This document shows positions 1-8,147 of a DNA stretch of 8,485 bases, piece by piece. Source of the stretch: Draconibacterium sp. (GTDB lineage: Bacteria > Bacteroidota > Bacteroidia > Bacteroidales > Prolixibacteraceae). The position numbers and the translations under genes were made by a program. The stretch is taken from NCBI GenBank assembly GCA_027011835.1, contig JALUZN010000261.1, forward strand, positions 1 to 8,485, written 5' to 3'. The notes beneath the pieces were generated by a model. That model searched no databases, was not told the DNA's origin, and saw only the letters and a program-made list of their open reading frames with translations. The number at the start of each line of letters is the position of its first letter. Position 1 is the stretch's first letter.

Positions 1-109
1 GTATAAATACGGATAATCATAAAATAAATTTATATGGAATAAAAACTAACATGTTTGTACATCGTTGTTCGTCTGAACATGGATTTATTAATCTTAAAAA
101 CCTATTATT

Positions 110-3100
110 ATGAAATTAAAAATTTTACTTTTTGTTTTACTCTTTTCTGGTAGTATTTTGAATATTCGTGCTGATGTTCCAAGTACGCAAGGAGACACGA
201 TTAAAGGATTGATTATTTCGGAAGCTTTTGTTGGTAATTCATTCGGTGCGTATTTTGAGTTAACCAATATGGGCAACAAAACAATCGATCTAAGCCAGAT
301 TGAGATTGGCATGCTTGCTCCATGGAGCAGACCTCCAGAAGATGATTTTTGGGGGAATCCAGGTAATAGTATGATGCTTCCTGATTTTCAACTCGAGCCA
401 GGCAAAAGTTTTGTTATTGCCAGTGCTTATGAATATAATCCTGAGCAGTTTAAAAAAGGCGTTCCTGGATTTGCTGAAAAATTCACAAGGGACCAAATGT
501 GGGATGTTGCTGATTATCTTGTGCATATATACGAAAATAGAGGAAATCAAATAGATCCTAATGACAGTATTTGTCCTGTCCCGGGTGCAGCAAACTTATT
601 TCATGACATATGGGAAGGAACCAGAGCTTTTTTCATCAGACAGCATATAAACGAAACAGACTCGGTTGTTCTTGATCAGGTAAACGGTGTATTCGATGGT
701 GATCTTGGATACAATAGTTTGAATGCAAATGATGTTGCCGGATTCCATGAAGCTTCATTGAATTGTGTTTTGGTAAGAAAATACACAGTTAAAACAGGGA
801 ATCTCGACTTTGCCAATGGTAGAGGAGTAGGGGAAGATGACTCGGAATGGATTCCAATACCAAGAACAGAAAGTACGTTTTATCGCGATCTTTGGTGGAC
901 AGTTGGAAACCATGGCGATTACACTCTAGACGAAAATACGCTTGAAAGTGATGTTGCCGACATTGATTTTAATGCGAAAAGCATAACCGTACCTTGGGGA
1001 ACAAGAAGAGCCGATGGTATTATGGAATTGATGAAACAGAAACCCGGTGTTGCATGGATTTATCATGTTTCTCCGGTTGCTGAAGACTCTACAAGTATGT
1101 TGGCACATACTGGCGACAAACTTGAAATTATAGTTGCCGGATCGGTTGGTGTAAGGCAATATTTCGATGTTATCGTTTCTGAACCTACTGCCGATGTAAA
1201 TATTGTTGCACCGGTTATAGGGAAAGACCATGATGGATGGTGGCGCAGAAGCAATGAAGAAGGAATTTTAAGTTGGCCACGAGTTTCACAAAACGAATCG
1301 GGTGTTGATACAATTTATGGAGCAAGAGGTGGACTTCCTTACGCTACACGGGTCGACTCTTTACTTTCACACCTAGAAAAAGCACCTAATGCAACATGGG
1401 AAATAGAATGGGTTGATGGCGCTGAAAAGAGAGCAGATTTAAAAAATGGCGATATTCTTAAAGTTACCGCAAAAAATGGTTCAGTAAAAGAATATTTTAT
1501 ATCTGTTGTAGGTTATCGTGCAAATACCGATGCCGCTTTATCGGCTATTACCTGGCCAGATATTCCTGAATTTTATTACGATATTTTTGGATGGACAGGA
1601 GATACTATTCCAGGATTTTCAGCCGGAGTATATAACTATCGTATTCAGGTGCCTCTCGATGTTGAAACCATTCCTGCACTTGTGGCAAAAAAGAGAAATG
1701 CCAATGCAAAAGTTGAAGTAAAACGCGCCTCTAATCTTTTTGGAACTGCTGAAGACAGAACCATGTCGTTTACCGTAACTGCTGAAGATGACATTACACA
1801 AAGTACATATAGTGTAGAGCTAATTAAAGAAAAAGACCCCAAAGATATGCAACCATATTCTGCCGAACCGTTTATTTCTCAATGGATAGAATATGAAGGT
1901 TGGGGTAACTGTTATGTAGAGATATGCAACCCGGGAAATCAACCCCTTGATTTAAGTGACTATATGTTCGCAAATTTTTGGAAGACACCAAATCCGGCAG
2001 ATCTTATTCGAGGTTATTCGCGGCCGGAAGATTGGAGTAATAGATATCTTAAATACATTCCTGGATATAAATGGGTTGATGAAGAAACCTGGCAAGTAGA
2101 ACCCGGTACTGTTACTCAGGATCTTAATGTGAATCCAATGGTTATGGGTGGAGATGTATTCGTTATGGGAGGATTTGAGTCTGTTGGAGAAATAAAGCCT
2201 CAGAGCAATGCTGATTTTTGGAAATCAATTATTCTCCCTGAATTGGATGTTAAGTTTGGAGGAGCATCAAATGATTATCTAAAAGTTGAAAATACGTGGA
2301 ATGAGCCAATGGGTATGTATCTTACAAACATGTGGGGTCACGGAAACTTTTATATATTTAAAATATTAAACGATTCGATTAAACAAGGATTAAAACCTGC
2401 AAACGACCCCAACGACTTCGAACTTATAGAAAGTTTTGGAAGTGCAGATGGCTCGGATATATATATTGCAGGAGAACAACTTAGTTATAATACAAATTTT
2501 ATAAGAAAACCAAGTATTCATAAAGGCAACAAGGAACACGAAGGTTCTTTTGGAACAAATGCTGATGATAGTGAATGGATTGCCACAAACCGTAATGACT
2601 ATTCAGAGTATGGTTACCCTGGTCAAATGATTATGATGTGCAGCGACCTTGGTAAGCACTTTATGGATCCAGTAACTTCTTATATGTCGACTGTTACATC
2701 GGCTGTTTATAAGGTTAGTTCAGGGTATTCAATGCACGAAACTATTAAAGGTCCAAAAACGGGAACTACTGTAGCTGATTTATTAAGCTTACTTTTTAAA
2801 GCTAACGAAAAACAGACACTTACCGTTAAAGCAACAGCCGATGGTAACGAATTAACCGGCGATGATGTATTAAGTCTGAACGACACATTGGTTGTACTTT
2901 CTGCCGACAGTACAAATACAACAAAGTACATTCTTGAAGTTACCGACGAGGGGTTAAGTTCTGATGCTCTTTTAGTTTCAAGTAAATATACAATTGAAGT
3001 ACAATCGCAACCAAAAAGTGCAAACGAATCGGCAGAAGCCGGAGCCGGAACAATCGCAGGTTTCGAATATGGAACTTCTTTGCAAACTATTCTTAATAAT

Positions 3101-4060
3101 ATAACTGTCCCTGCCGGAGCTACTCTCCAAATGATTGACGGGAATGGTGCTTATGTTCCTTTAAAAATGATGAATTTCGATACCACATACGTAAATGTTA
3201 CCGTTAACGATAATATCTATTTTGAAGTAACAGCTGAAAATTCAACAACTAAAATTGTTTATCAATTAGCTCCCGAAGTTTCGGAAAAAGATGCATTTAT
3301 TACTTCTTATGTATATTCTGTCGACCAGAAAAATGTATTGATTAATTATGTACCACGCAGTACAAATACGAAATCATTCTTATCAAATTTAGTTGCCTCG
3401 GCAGGCGCTTCGTTAAAACTAATCGACAAGTTTGGATTGGAAAGAGTTGATGGAAGTATTGCTGTTGATGACAAAGTTGTTGTTACATCACAAAATGGAG
3501 AAGTAAGTAGAATTTATTTCATCTCAATGCTGGCCGAAAAGTATATTCCTGAAACTACTTATTTAGCATACATTCTGTCGACAAAATATGATGTTAATCA
3601 GGTTGACTACATAGTTAATGGAGTTGATGGAGCGACTACAATTGCTGATTTCTACTCAAAAATTACTCCCTCGATGGGGGCAACTGCAATTGTTGTTGAC
3701 AAAGACGGAAATGAAAAAACATCGGGCGATATTAATGGTGGCGATATGGTTAAAGTTACCTCCGTTGATGGTAAAATCGTAGTAATGTACTCCTTTGGTC
3801 CGTTAACTGCTGCCGGAATTGTTGAGACAAACAATATTGCACTCTATCCGAATCCAACTGATGGAAAACTAAACATTAGCGGTGTTGAGCGTGGAAACCG
3901 CATTCAGATTTTTAATGCAAATGGTTCAACAATTCGCGATATTATTGCAGGAAATTCTATTGAAGTTGTTTCACTTCAGAAAGAACCTGCTGGTATGTAC
4001 CTGATTGTTATTAGTGATAATAGCAAATTGTTAGGTCGTTTCAAAGCAATTAAGAGATAG
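110..4060 (+). CDS. Secreted multidomain surface protein: two lamin-tail-like blocks, beta-sandwich modules, T9SS sorting tail
   Basis: I recognise domains but no named gene. Residues 1-21 are a Sec signal peptide (basic start, hydrophobic LLFVLLF core, likely cut after the Ala of NIRA). Residues 33-270 form a lamin-tail-like block (ISEAF, then YFELTNMGNKTIDLS, the usual ExxNxGxxxxDLS pattern). Residues 585-850 form a second one (YVEICNPGNQPLDLS); both blocks carry DDSEWI near their ends (243-248 and 819-824). Between them lie two small beta modules (about 290-357 and 401-467) and a cadherin-like beta-sandwich (about 474-572). Four related modules fill 858-1231. Residues 1241-1316 are a T9SS type A tail with the YPNPTDGKLNIS motif. 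There is no recognisable catalytic domain, so binding, adhesion or scaffolding at the cell surface is inferred. The ATG at 110 is chosen because it gives a complete signal peptide; an A-rich stretch, not a Shine-Dalgarno, precedes it. A strong terminator follows, so it ends its own transcription unit. Confidence 0.9.
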   Translation: MKLKILLFVLLFSGSILNIRADVPSTQGDTIKGLIISEAFVGNSFGAYFELTNMGNKTIDLSQIEIGMLAPWSRPPEDDFWGNPGNSMMLPDFQLEPGKSFVIASAYEYNPEQFKKGVPGFAEKFTRDQMWDVADYLVHIYENRGNQIDPNDSICPVPGAANLFHDIWEGTRAFFIRQHINETDSVVLDQVNGVFDGDLGYNSLNANDVAGFHEASLNCVLVRKYTVKTGNLDFANGRGVGEDDSEWIPIPRTESTFYRDLWWTVGNHGDYTLDENTLESDVADIDFNAKSITVPWGTRRADGIMELMKQKPGVAWIYHVSPVAEDSTSMLAHTGDKLEIIVAGSVGVRQYFDVIVSEPTADVNIVAPVIGKDHDGWWRRSNEEGILSWPRVSQNESGVDTIYGARGGLPYATRVDSLLSHLEKAPNATWEIEWVDGAEKRADLKNGDILKVTAKNGSVKEYFISVVGYRANTDAALSAITWPDIPEFYYDIFGWTGDTIPGFSAGVYNYRIQVPLDVETIPALVAKKRNANAKVEVKRASNLFGTAEDRTMSFTVTAEDDITQSTYSVELIKEKDPKDMQPYSAEPFISQWIEYEGWGNCYVEICNPGNQPLDLSDYMFANFWKTPNPADLIRGYSRPEDWSNRYLKYIPGYKWVDEETWQVEPGTVTQDLNVNPMVMGGDVFVMGGFESVGEIKPQSNADFWKSIILPELDVKFGGASNDYLKVENTWNEPMGMYLTNMWGHGNFYIFKILNDSIKQGLKPANDPNDFELIESFGSADGSDIYIAGEQLSYNTNFIRKPSIHKGNKEHEGSFGTNADDSEWIATNRNDYSEYGYPGQMIMMCSDLGKHFMDPVTSYMSTVTSAVYKVSSGYSMHETIKGPKTGTTVADLLSLLFKANEKQTLTVKATADGNELTGDDVLSLNDTLVVLSADSTNTTKYILEVTDEGLSSDALLVSSKYTIEVQSQPKSANESAEAGAGTIAGFEYGTSLQTILNNITVPAGATLQMIDGNGAYVPLKMMNFDTTYVNVTVNDNIYFEVTAENSTTKIVYQLAPEVSEKDAFITSYVYSVDQKNVLINYVPRSTNTKSFLSNLVASAGASLKLIDKFGLERVDGSIAVDDKVVVTSQNGEVSRIYFISMLAEKYIPETTYLAYILSTKYDVNQVDYIVNGVDGATTIADFYSKITPSMGATAIVVDKDGNEKTSGDINGGDMVKVTSVDGKIVVMYSFGPLTAAGIVETNNIALYPNPTDGKLNISGVERGNRIQIFNANGSTIRDIIAGNSIEVVSLQKEPAGMYLIVISDNSKLLGRFKAIKR
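2681..3802 (+). repeat. Four tandem beta-sandwich modules within the lamin-tail protein
   Basis: Residues of about 858-945, 955-1054, 1062-1142 and 1151-1231 repeat one pattern at the protein level. Each has a start like SxxYxVxQ, a TTxADFxxxI helix-like segment, a GATLxxxDxxG turn, and an end like GDxVxVTSxDGxxxxYxxS. The last two copies are clearest (GASLKLIDKFG / GATAIVVDKDG; DDKVVVTSQNGEVSRIYFIS / GDMVKVTSVDGKIVVMYSFG). The second is longer, with an extra Ser/Ala/Glu-rich insert near 967-980. The copies are diverged in DNA, so this is an old internal duplication. Such modules are usually stalk or spacer units in surface proteins; a binding role is possible but not shown. Confidence 0.7.
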
Positions 4061-4093
4061 TTTTTAGATAATAAGTCTTATAGTTTTTGTGAT

Positions 4094-4126
4094 AATAGAG
4101 CCTGCTATTGGTTAGTAGGCTCTATT
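4094..4126 (+). terminator. Hairpin terminator after the lamin-tail gene
   Basis: Bases 4094-4107 (AATAGAGCCTGCTA) pair with 4113-4126 (TAGTAGGCTCTATT) around a 5-base loop (TTGGT). This gives a 14-bp stem with a single G-U pair. A T-rich but interrupted run follows (TTCATTTAGCTTTTA). The hairpin starts 33 bases after the stop codon at 4060. It is the strongest stem-loop I see in the window and should separate the two large genes transcriptionally. Confidence 0.8.
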
Positions 4127-4178
4127 TCATTTAGCTTTTACTTATTATTCGAAAATATTAATGTCCGTATAAAACATG

Positions 4179-4328
4179 AGATTGCTCCGCAGGCTGCTAA
4201 TGACAATTGTAAATTAATTGCGTGTATTGCGGCTTGTTTGCAAAAAAAGTAATTTTGGCATTCCATAATCTGGCAAGTATCTGAAATTAATGTCACTTTG
4301 ATGACGAGGAACGAGGAAGAAGTAATCT
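4179..4328. repeat. Pair of inverted REP-like arms
   Basis: The left arm (4179-4208) begins AGATTGCT and ends AATGACAATT. The right arm (4289-4328) begins AATGTCA and ends AGTAATCT, so read on the other strand it begins AGATTACT and ends TGACATT. The two arms are thus inverted copies sharing both ends but diverged in the middle. Inside the right arm the 7-mer ACGAGGA occurs twice in tandem (4304-4317). The motifs resemble a short repeat I recall from many Bacteroidota intergenic regions (GTCA ... GAGGAACGA ... GCAATCT). That likeness is from memory and cannot be confirmed from one window. Confidence 0.45.
4226..4257 (+). promoter_or_regulatory. Candidate Bacteroidota-type promoter for the beta-helix/GH5-like gene
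   Basis: TAATTTTG at 4250-4257 matches the Bacteroidota -7 consensus TAnnTTTG exactly. ATTG at 4226-4229 is a fair -33 element (consensus TTTG) with a 20-base spacer. Transcription would begin near 4263 and give a leader of roughly 215 bases, which would include the right REP-like arm and the gene remnant. It is the best match to the pattern in this gap, but such short motifs occur by chance in AT-rich DNA. Confidence 0.4.
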
Positions 4329-4357
4329 GAATAATTATCTCGAACATTAGTAATTAA

Positions 4358-4465
4358 TATAGAACATTTGCCGGCAATGTGCCCGATATTGGAGTTTGCG
4401 AATTTGGAGAAATAGCATGCGAAATAGAACTGCTCTCGAGAGACAAACAAATACTAACTAAATAA
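4358..4465 (+). pseudogene. Decayed 3' end of a beta-helix protein gene
   Basis: This frame, open only from the stop at 4355-4357 to the TAA at 4463-4465, has no start codon and reads FAGNVPDIGVCEFG at 4367-4408. The closing part of the beta-helix domain of the next gene reads FSGKAPDIGAYEYG (residues 572-585, 6191-6232). Eight of 14 residues are identical, and about 35 of 48 bases match over the aligned stretch, including an unbroken GATATTGGAG. PDIGAYEY-like motifs typically close beta-helix domains of this kind. I infer a leftover of a former paralogue or partial duplication. Upstream of 4355 the frame has several stops and no visible similarity, so only the very end survives. Chance similarity is not excluded. 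Confidence 0.4.
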
Positions 4466-4477
4466 TATAACAGCATC

Positions 4478-7400
4478 ATGTTAAAAGGATATATTTTCGT
4501 ACTAATCACTTTTTTATTTACCAATTTAACTTTTTCTCAAAATATTATTGTTTCTAAAAACGAGGGATCATTAGACGGTGACGGTAGTTCAGTCAGTCCG
4601 TTTTTAACAATTACACAGGCAGTTTCGTCAGCAGCCGATGGCGATGTAGTTTATTTAAAAGATGGCGTTTTCAGAGAAACTGTACAAATAGAAAAGTCTA
4701 ATATTACTATAACTGCTGAGAATGATAGTGTTTTTATTACCGGAACAGATTTATTCGAAGGATTTGAGGATACTGGTAACAGCATATTTAAAGTTTATGC
4801 TCCCAACGAAGTAACTCAACTTTTTGTTGATGGCATTCCGCAGGTAAAAGCTAAATACCCAAATCAGCCGGTGGATACTAACCTCTTTAATTTTACCACA
4901 ATAAATGTTAATTTTTCTGGGAGCTCAATTACATCAAGCGAAATAACTCAACCTGATGGTTTTTTCAATGGTGCAACAGTTTGGATGTTAACTGGTCATA
5001 GATGGGTGGCAGGTACCGCAAAAGTTACAGCACACATAGGCAATACATTAAAACTCACCAATGTTTCGTTCGATTACAGGGGCGACGGTATTGCTTTTAT
5101 AAGCAATTGCAAAAATTGTTTAGATAACGATGGAGAGTGGTACTGGGGCAACGATACTTTATATTATAAAAACAGTACTATCGATATTAATAATAGTGTA
5201 GTAGAAGGCAAAACCCGAGAAACACTCTTTCGTATTAAAAATGCTGAAAACATAAAAATAAAGGGTGTAAACGGTTACGCCGGAAATATACTTTTTGAAA
5301 ATACCAAAGGCTGTAAATTAAGTAATGGCAATTTTAAATATTTAACCGACTATGATTACATTAAAAAAGGATCGAGTTATGCCAGAGCGAGTTCAGGAAG
5401 TATTACTTCCTATGGTTTAGGCGTAGCACTGTTTGGCGTTGGCGATACGGTTTCGAATTGTGAAGTTTCGTGGAGTGCTGGTGATTGCATTACTCAATAT
5501 GGATCGAAAAATATAGTTTTACGTTCTACAATACACGATGCTAATTATCGTGCTACAGATTGTTCGGCACTTACTATTTGTGGCTATCAAAATAAAATTC
5601 TCAGATGCGAGATTTACAATGCCGGCAGAGATTTAATATCGGCAGGAAAGGCCAGGAAGTTTAAAATACAGTATAATAAACTATACCGGTGTGGGCTTCT
5701 GGCGTGGGATCTTGGTATTATTTATACCTGGGGCGCAGACGGAGAAAACGGAGAAATCTCATTTAACCACATTAGCGAAGCATATTCTGGCAACCCAGAT
5801 CCAACATGGGGCGCTGTTGGGGTTTATCTCGACAATGGCTCACGCAATTACCTGGTTCATCATAACGTAATTCACGATATAAAAGGGATGGGAATACAAT
5901 ATAACTACCCGGCATACAATTTACGCGCTTATAATAACACAATATTCAGAACAATCAGAGATATGGGGTTTGTTGGTAGCGATAAACCCGGGTTTACCGT
6001 TGGGAAATGTAAAATGTATAACAACTATAGCGATAAACGTTTGCTGAGTAATAGTTGGGTGGATAACAAAAAGAATGTCGTAAGGAGTACTGATTATTTA
6101 CAAGATCGTGATAATGGTAATTATATGTTGAAACCAAATTCGACATTAATTGATTTAGGTATGGATATTGACGAGCTAAGAAGTATCCCATTTTCGGGGA
6201 AAGCGCCTGATATTGGAGCTTATGAATATGGAAGAATTCCGTGGACGGTTGGTCCCGACTCGGAAATTGAAGTTGCCAACGATTATTATTGTTTAAAAGA
6301 CACGGCAGGAAATGTTTTGCGCGGAACTCCGATGGTGCTGGGTAAAAGTTTAGCTGAATCGGTAACTTTCGCAACCGATGTTAATAATTGGAAAACAATA
6401 AAAAACAATGGATTTAATACAATTAGAGTTTGCTGGGTAGATCCTTGGTATAAAGACCGTGGCGAAGAGAACTGGACCGTTTCTGAAGTTCTTCCGTATT
6501 TCGATAAATGTGTGCAAAATGCCACCGAAACAGGAATGAATGTCATCATAAATTTTAATAATGTTAATGCTCAGCAAAATTACGATACAGATTTTAATTT
6601 TGAATTGGAAAAAGAATTTTGGGATTCTATCGCACCCCGATACAAAGACAACGAACTTGTTTTATACGAAATTGTGAGTGAGCCAACTTCTAATATGAGC
6701 GATTATTTAAACTCCTCATTTAAACAAAACCTTCTAGATATTTATAAAACTATTCGTGTGGCAGCACCCAATAGGGAGATTCTGATGTTTAGCTTTGGTT
6801 CTATTAAAACAGATATAATTAACATTGTTAAATATTACAAAGATTCAATAGACTGGGATAAAACTTCGGTGGCATATCACATGTATAATACTAACAGCAG
6901 TTATGCAATAAGAGCTTTAATGGGTAATTATCGTGTAATTTGTACCGAATGGAATTATAATCATGTAGGCAAAATCCCCGGGAATAGTAAAATTCAGGAA
7001 GTTGATGGTTATAAACAGAATTCTCAAGCTCTCGAGAAGTTAGGTTCCAGTTGGATAGATTGTCGCGATTGGGATGATACAACACTTAACGAAATGGACA
7101 CACTGATTTTTGATGCACGAACCAAAGGCTACTGGTGGGGCAAACCGGTTGCAGGTGTGCGAGTTACAGGAATTAAGCTTTTACACGACAGTGTTACAAT
7201 AAATTGGAATTCGACGAAACAATTAACTGCAATTGTGTCACCGGCTCTTGCCGAAAACCAGAATATAATCTGGACTTCATCAGATACCGTTAGTGCCACT
7301 GTAAATCAAGAGGGAGAGGTAGCTTCAAAGGTGTCGAATGTTGATTTGACGACAATTACAGCCACTTCTGCTGATGGAGGTTTTTTGGCAACATGTATTG

Positions 7401-8146
7401 TTAAAAATATAAAACCAGAGCAAAAACGCCCTTACCCACAAGATTCAGTACATGTAATTCCGGGGGTAATTAATGCAACACATTTCGACATGGGTGGCGA
7501 AGGAATTGGTTATCACGATTACGACGAATTAAACAATGGCAACGGGATTCGGCAAGATGAAGCCGTTGATACAGAGTTCCGGATTAAAGAAGGCTCGATT
7601 GGAGGTATACAAACCGGAGAGTGGCTGGAATATACAATTGATGTTCAGGAAGAGGGAAATTATACTTTCAAAATTCTATTTGCAACTCCTTCGCGCTCTG
7701 GCAAATTTCATATAACAATGAATGGAATAGATGTAACCGGAATTACAGATGTAAGAATTACCGGCGACTTTAATAAATTCAAGTCAACTACAATAGAAAA
7801 TATAGCTCTTGAAAAAGGTGAACAAATTATGCGCATATCTTTCGATTATGCATTTTATAATATGGGAACCATCTCCATTAGCAAATCAACTGGATCTTAT
7901 ACCGGAATAAATAATCAGCAGAAAAATATTAAAGTTTTTCCAAATCCGGCACAAAACAAACTTTCGGTTACGGGTTATCAATTAATCAATAATTATTGCA
8001 TTCAAACTATTAGTGGGCAGATTGTTAAAAAAGGTGATTTTTTAAATTGTCCAACCATCGATATTGCTTCTTTGCCAAGAGGGAACTATCTGGTTTTTTT
8101 TAGAGGAGATTGTTTTAATATCGCTAAAAAAGTTATTAAACTTTAG
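4478..8146 (+). CDS. Secreted polysaccharide-active enzyme: parallel beta-helix + GH5-like domain + Big_2 + CBM6 + T9SS tail
   Basis: Residues 1-20 are a signal peptide (cut before Gln21, TFS/QN). Residues 21-585 form a right-handed parallel beta-helix. It has a DUF1565-like start (GDGSSVSPFLTITQAVSSA, GDVVYLKDGVFRE), a QLFVDG...KAKYPN segment, DGEWYWGNDTLYY, IIYTWGADGENGEISFNHI and the closing PDIGAYEYG. These features recall the beta-helix glycosidases around GH141/GH120, which is a resemblance from memory. Residues about 601-890 look like a GH5-type (alpha/beta)8 domain: Arg650 in FNTIRV, acid/base candidate Glu735 in VSEP, His801 and Tyr803 in YHMY, nucleophile candidate Glu824 in ICTEW. 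Residues 893-976 are Big_2, 985-1137 CBM6 (GYHDYDELNN, GEWLEYTI), and 1149-1222 a T9SS tail (FPNPAQNKLSV). The usual GH5 Asn before the acid/base Glu is Ser734. Polysaccharide cleavage outside the cell is inferred; the substrate is unknown. The ATG at 4478 gives a full signal peptide. Confidence 0.88.
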   Translation: MLKGYIFVLITFLFTNLTFSQNIIVSKNEGSLDGDGSSVSPFLTITQAVSSAADGDVVYLKDGVFRETVQIEKSNITITAENDSVFITGTDLFEGFEDTGNSIFKVYAPNEVTQLFVDGIPQVKAKYPNQPVDTNLFNFTTINVNFSGSSITSSEITQPDGFFNGATVWMLTGHRWVAGTAKVTAHIGNTLKLTNVSFDYRGDGIAFISNCKNCLDNDGEWYWGNDTLYYKNSTIDINNSVVEGKTRETLFRIKNAENIKIKGVNGYAGNILFENTKGCKLSNGNFKYLTDYDYIKKGSSYARASSGSITSYGLGVALFGVGDTVSNCEVSWSAGDCITQYGSKNIVLRSTIHDANYRATDCSALTICGYQNKILRCEIYNAGRDLISAGKARKFKIQYNKLYRCGLLAWDLGIIYTWGADGENGEISFNHISEAYSGNPDPTWGAVGVYLDNGSRNYLVHHNVIHDIKGMGIQYNYPAYNLRAYNNTIFRTIRDMGFVGSDKPGFTVGKCKMYNNYSDKRLLSNSWVDNKKNVVRSTDYLQDRDNGNYMLKPNSTLIDLGMDIDELRSIPFSGKAPDIGAYEYGRIPWTVGPDSEIEVANDYYCLKDTAGNVLRGTPMVLGKSLAESVTFATDVNNWKTIKNNGFNTIRVCWVDPWYKDRGEENWTVSEVLPYFDKCVQNATETGMNVIINFNNVNAQQNYDTDFNFELEKEFWDSIAPRYKDNELVLYEIVSEPTSNMSDYLNSSFKQNLLDIYKTIRVAAPNREILMFSFGSIKTDIINIVKYYKDSIDWDKTSVAYHMYNTNSSYAIRALMGNYRVICTEWNYNHVGKIPGNSKIQEVDGYKQNSQALEKLGSSWIDCRDWDDTTLNEMDTLIFDARTKGYWWGKPVAGVRVTGIKLLHDSVTINWNSTKQLTAIVSPALAENQNIIWTSSDTVSATVNQEGEVASKVSNVDLTTITATSADGGFLATCIVKNIKPEQKRPYPQDSVHVIPGVINATHFDMGGEGIGYHDYDELNNGNGIRQDEAVDTEFRIKEGSIGGIQTGEWLEYTIDVQEEGNYTFKILFATPSRSGKFHITMNGIDVTGITDVRITGDFNKFKSTTIENIALEKGEQIMRISFDYAFYNMGTISISKSTGSYTGINNQQKNIKVFPNPAQNKLSVTGYQLINNYCIQTISGQIVKKGDFLNCPTIDIASLPRGNYLVFFRGDCFNIAKKVIKL

Positions 8147-8147
8147 C

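Larger units (their letters stand above)
4061..4477. other. 417-base intergenic region holding terminator, promoter candidate, REP-like arms and a gene remnant
   Basis: No intact gene is visible here on either strand. From left to right it contains the hairpin terminator of the lamin-tail gene (4094-4126), a left REP-like arm (4179-4208), a promoter candidate (4226-4257), a right REP-like arm (4289-4328), a short decayed reading frame resembling the end of a beta-helix domain (4358-4465), and an AT-rich leader directly before the ATG at 4478. Stops in all forward frames break the middle of the region. Confidence 0.7.

Noticed and set aside
50..57. CATGTTTG as a -7 promoter box for the lamin-tail protein gene
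   Set aside because: It misses the TA of TAnnTTTG by one base and no fair TTTG lies 19-21 bases upstream, so I do not call it a promoter.
51..80. Short inverted repeats ahead of the first gene (ATGTT/AACAT and GTTC-GTCT-GAAC)
   Set aside because: The arms are only 4-5 bases and are expected by chance in AT-rich DNA.
4363..4370. AACATTTG as a second -7 box closer to the enzyme gene
   Set aside because: It has one mismatch in the TA pair and no TTTG-like element at proper spacing; the box at 4250-4257 fits better.
4138..4450. Two overlapping minus-strand reading frames of 69 and 78 codons in the gap
   Set aside because: They show no recognisable domain or ribosome-binding context, they cross the REP-like arms, and low-complexity AT-rich DNA readily gives such frames.
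5994..6374. 126-codon minus-strand frame inside the enzyme gene
   Set aside because: It lies opposite well-supported beta-helix and GH5-like coding sequence, and its Tyr/Asn/Ser-rich translation shows no known domain.
110..8146. Frameshift or premature stop in either large gene
   Set aside because: Both frames run unbroken from signal peptide to T9SS tail with domains in the expected order.
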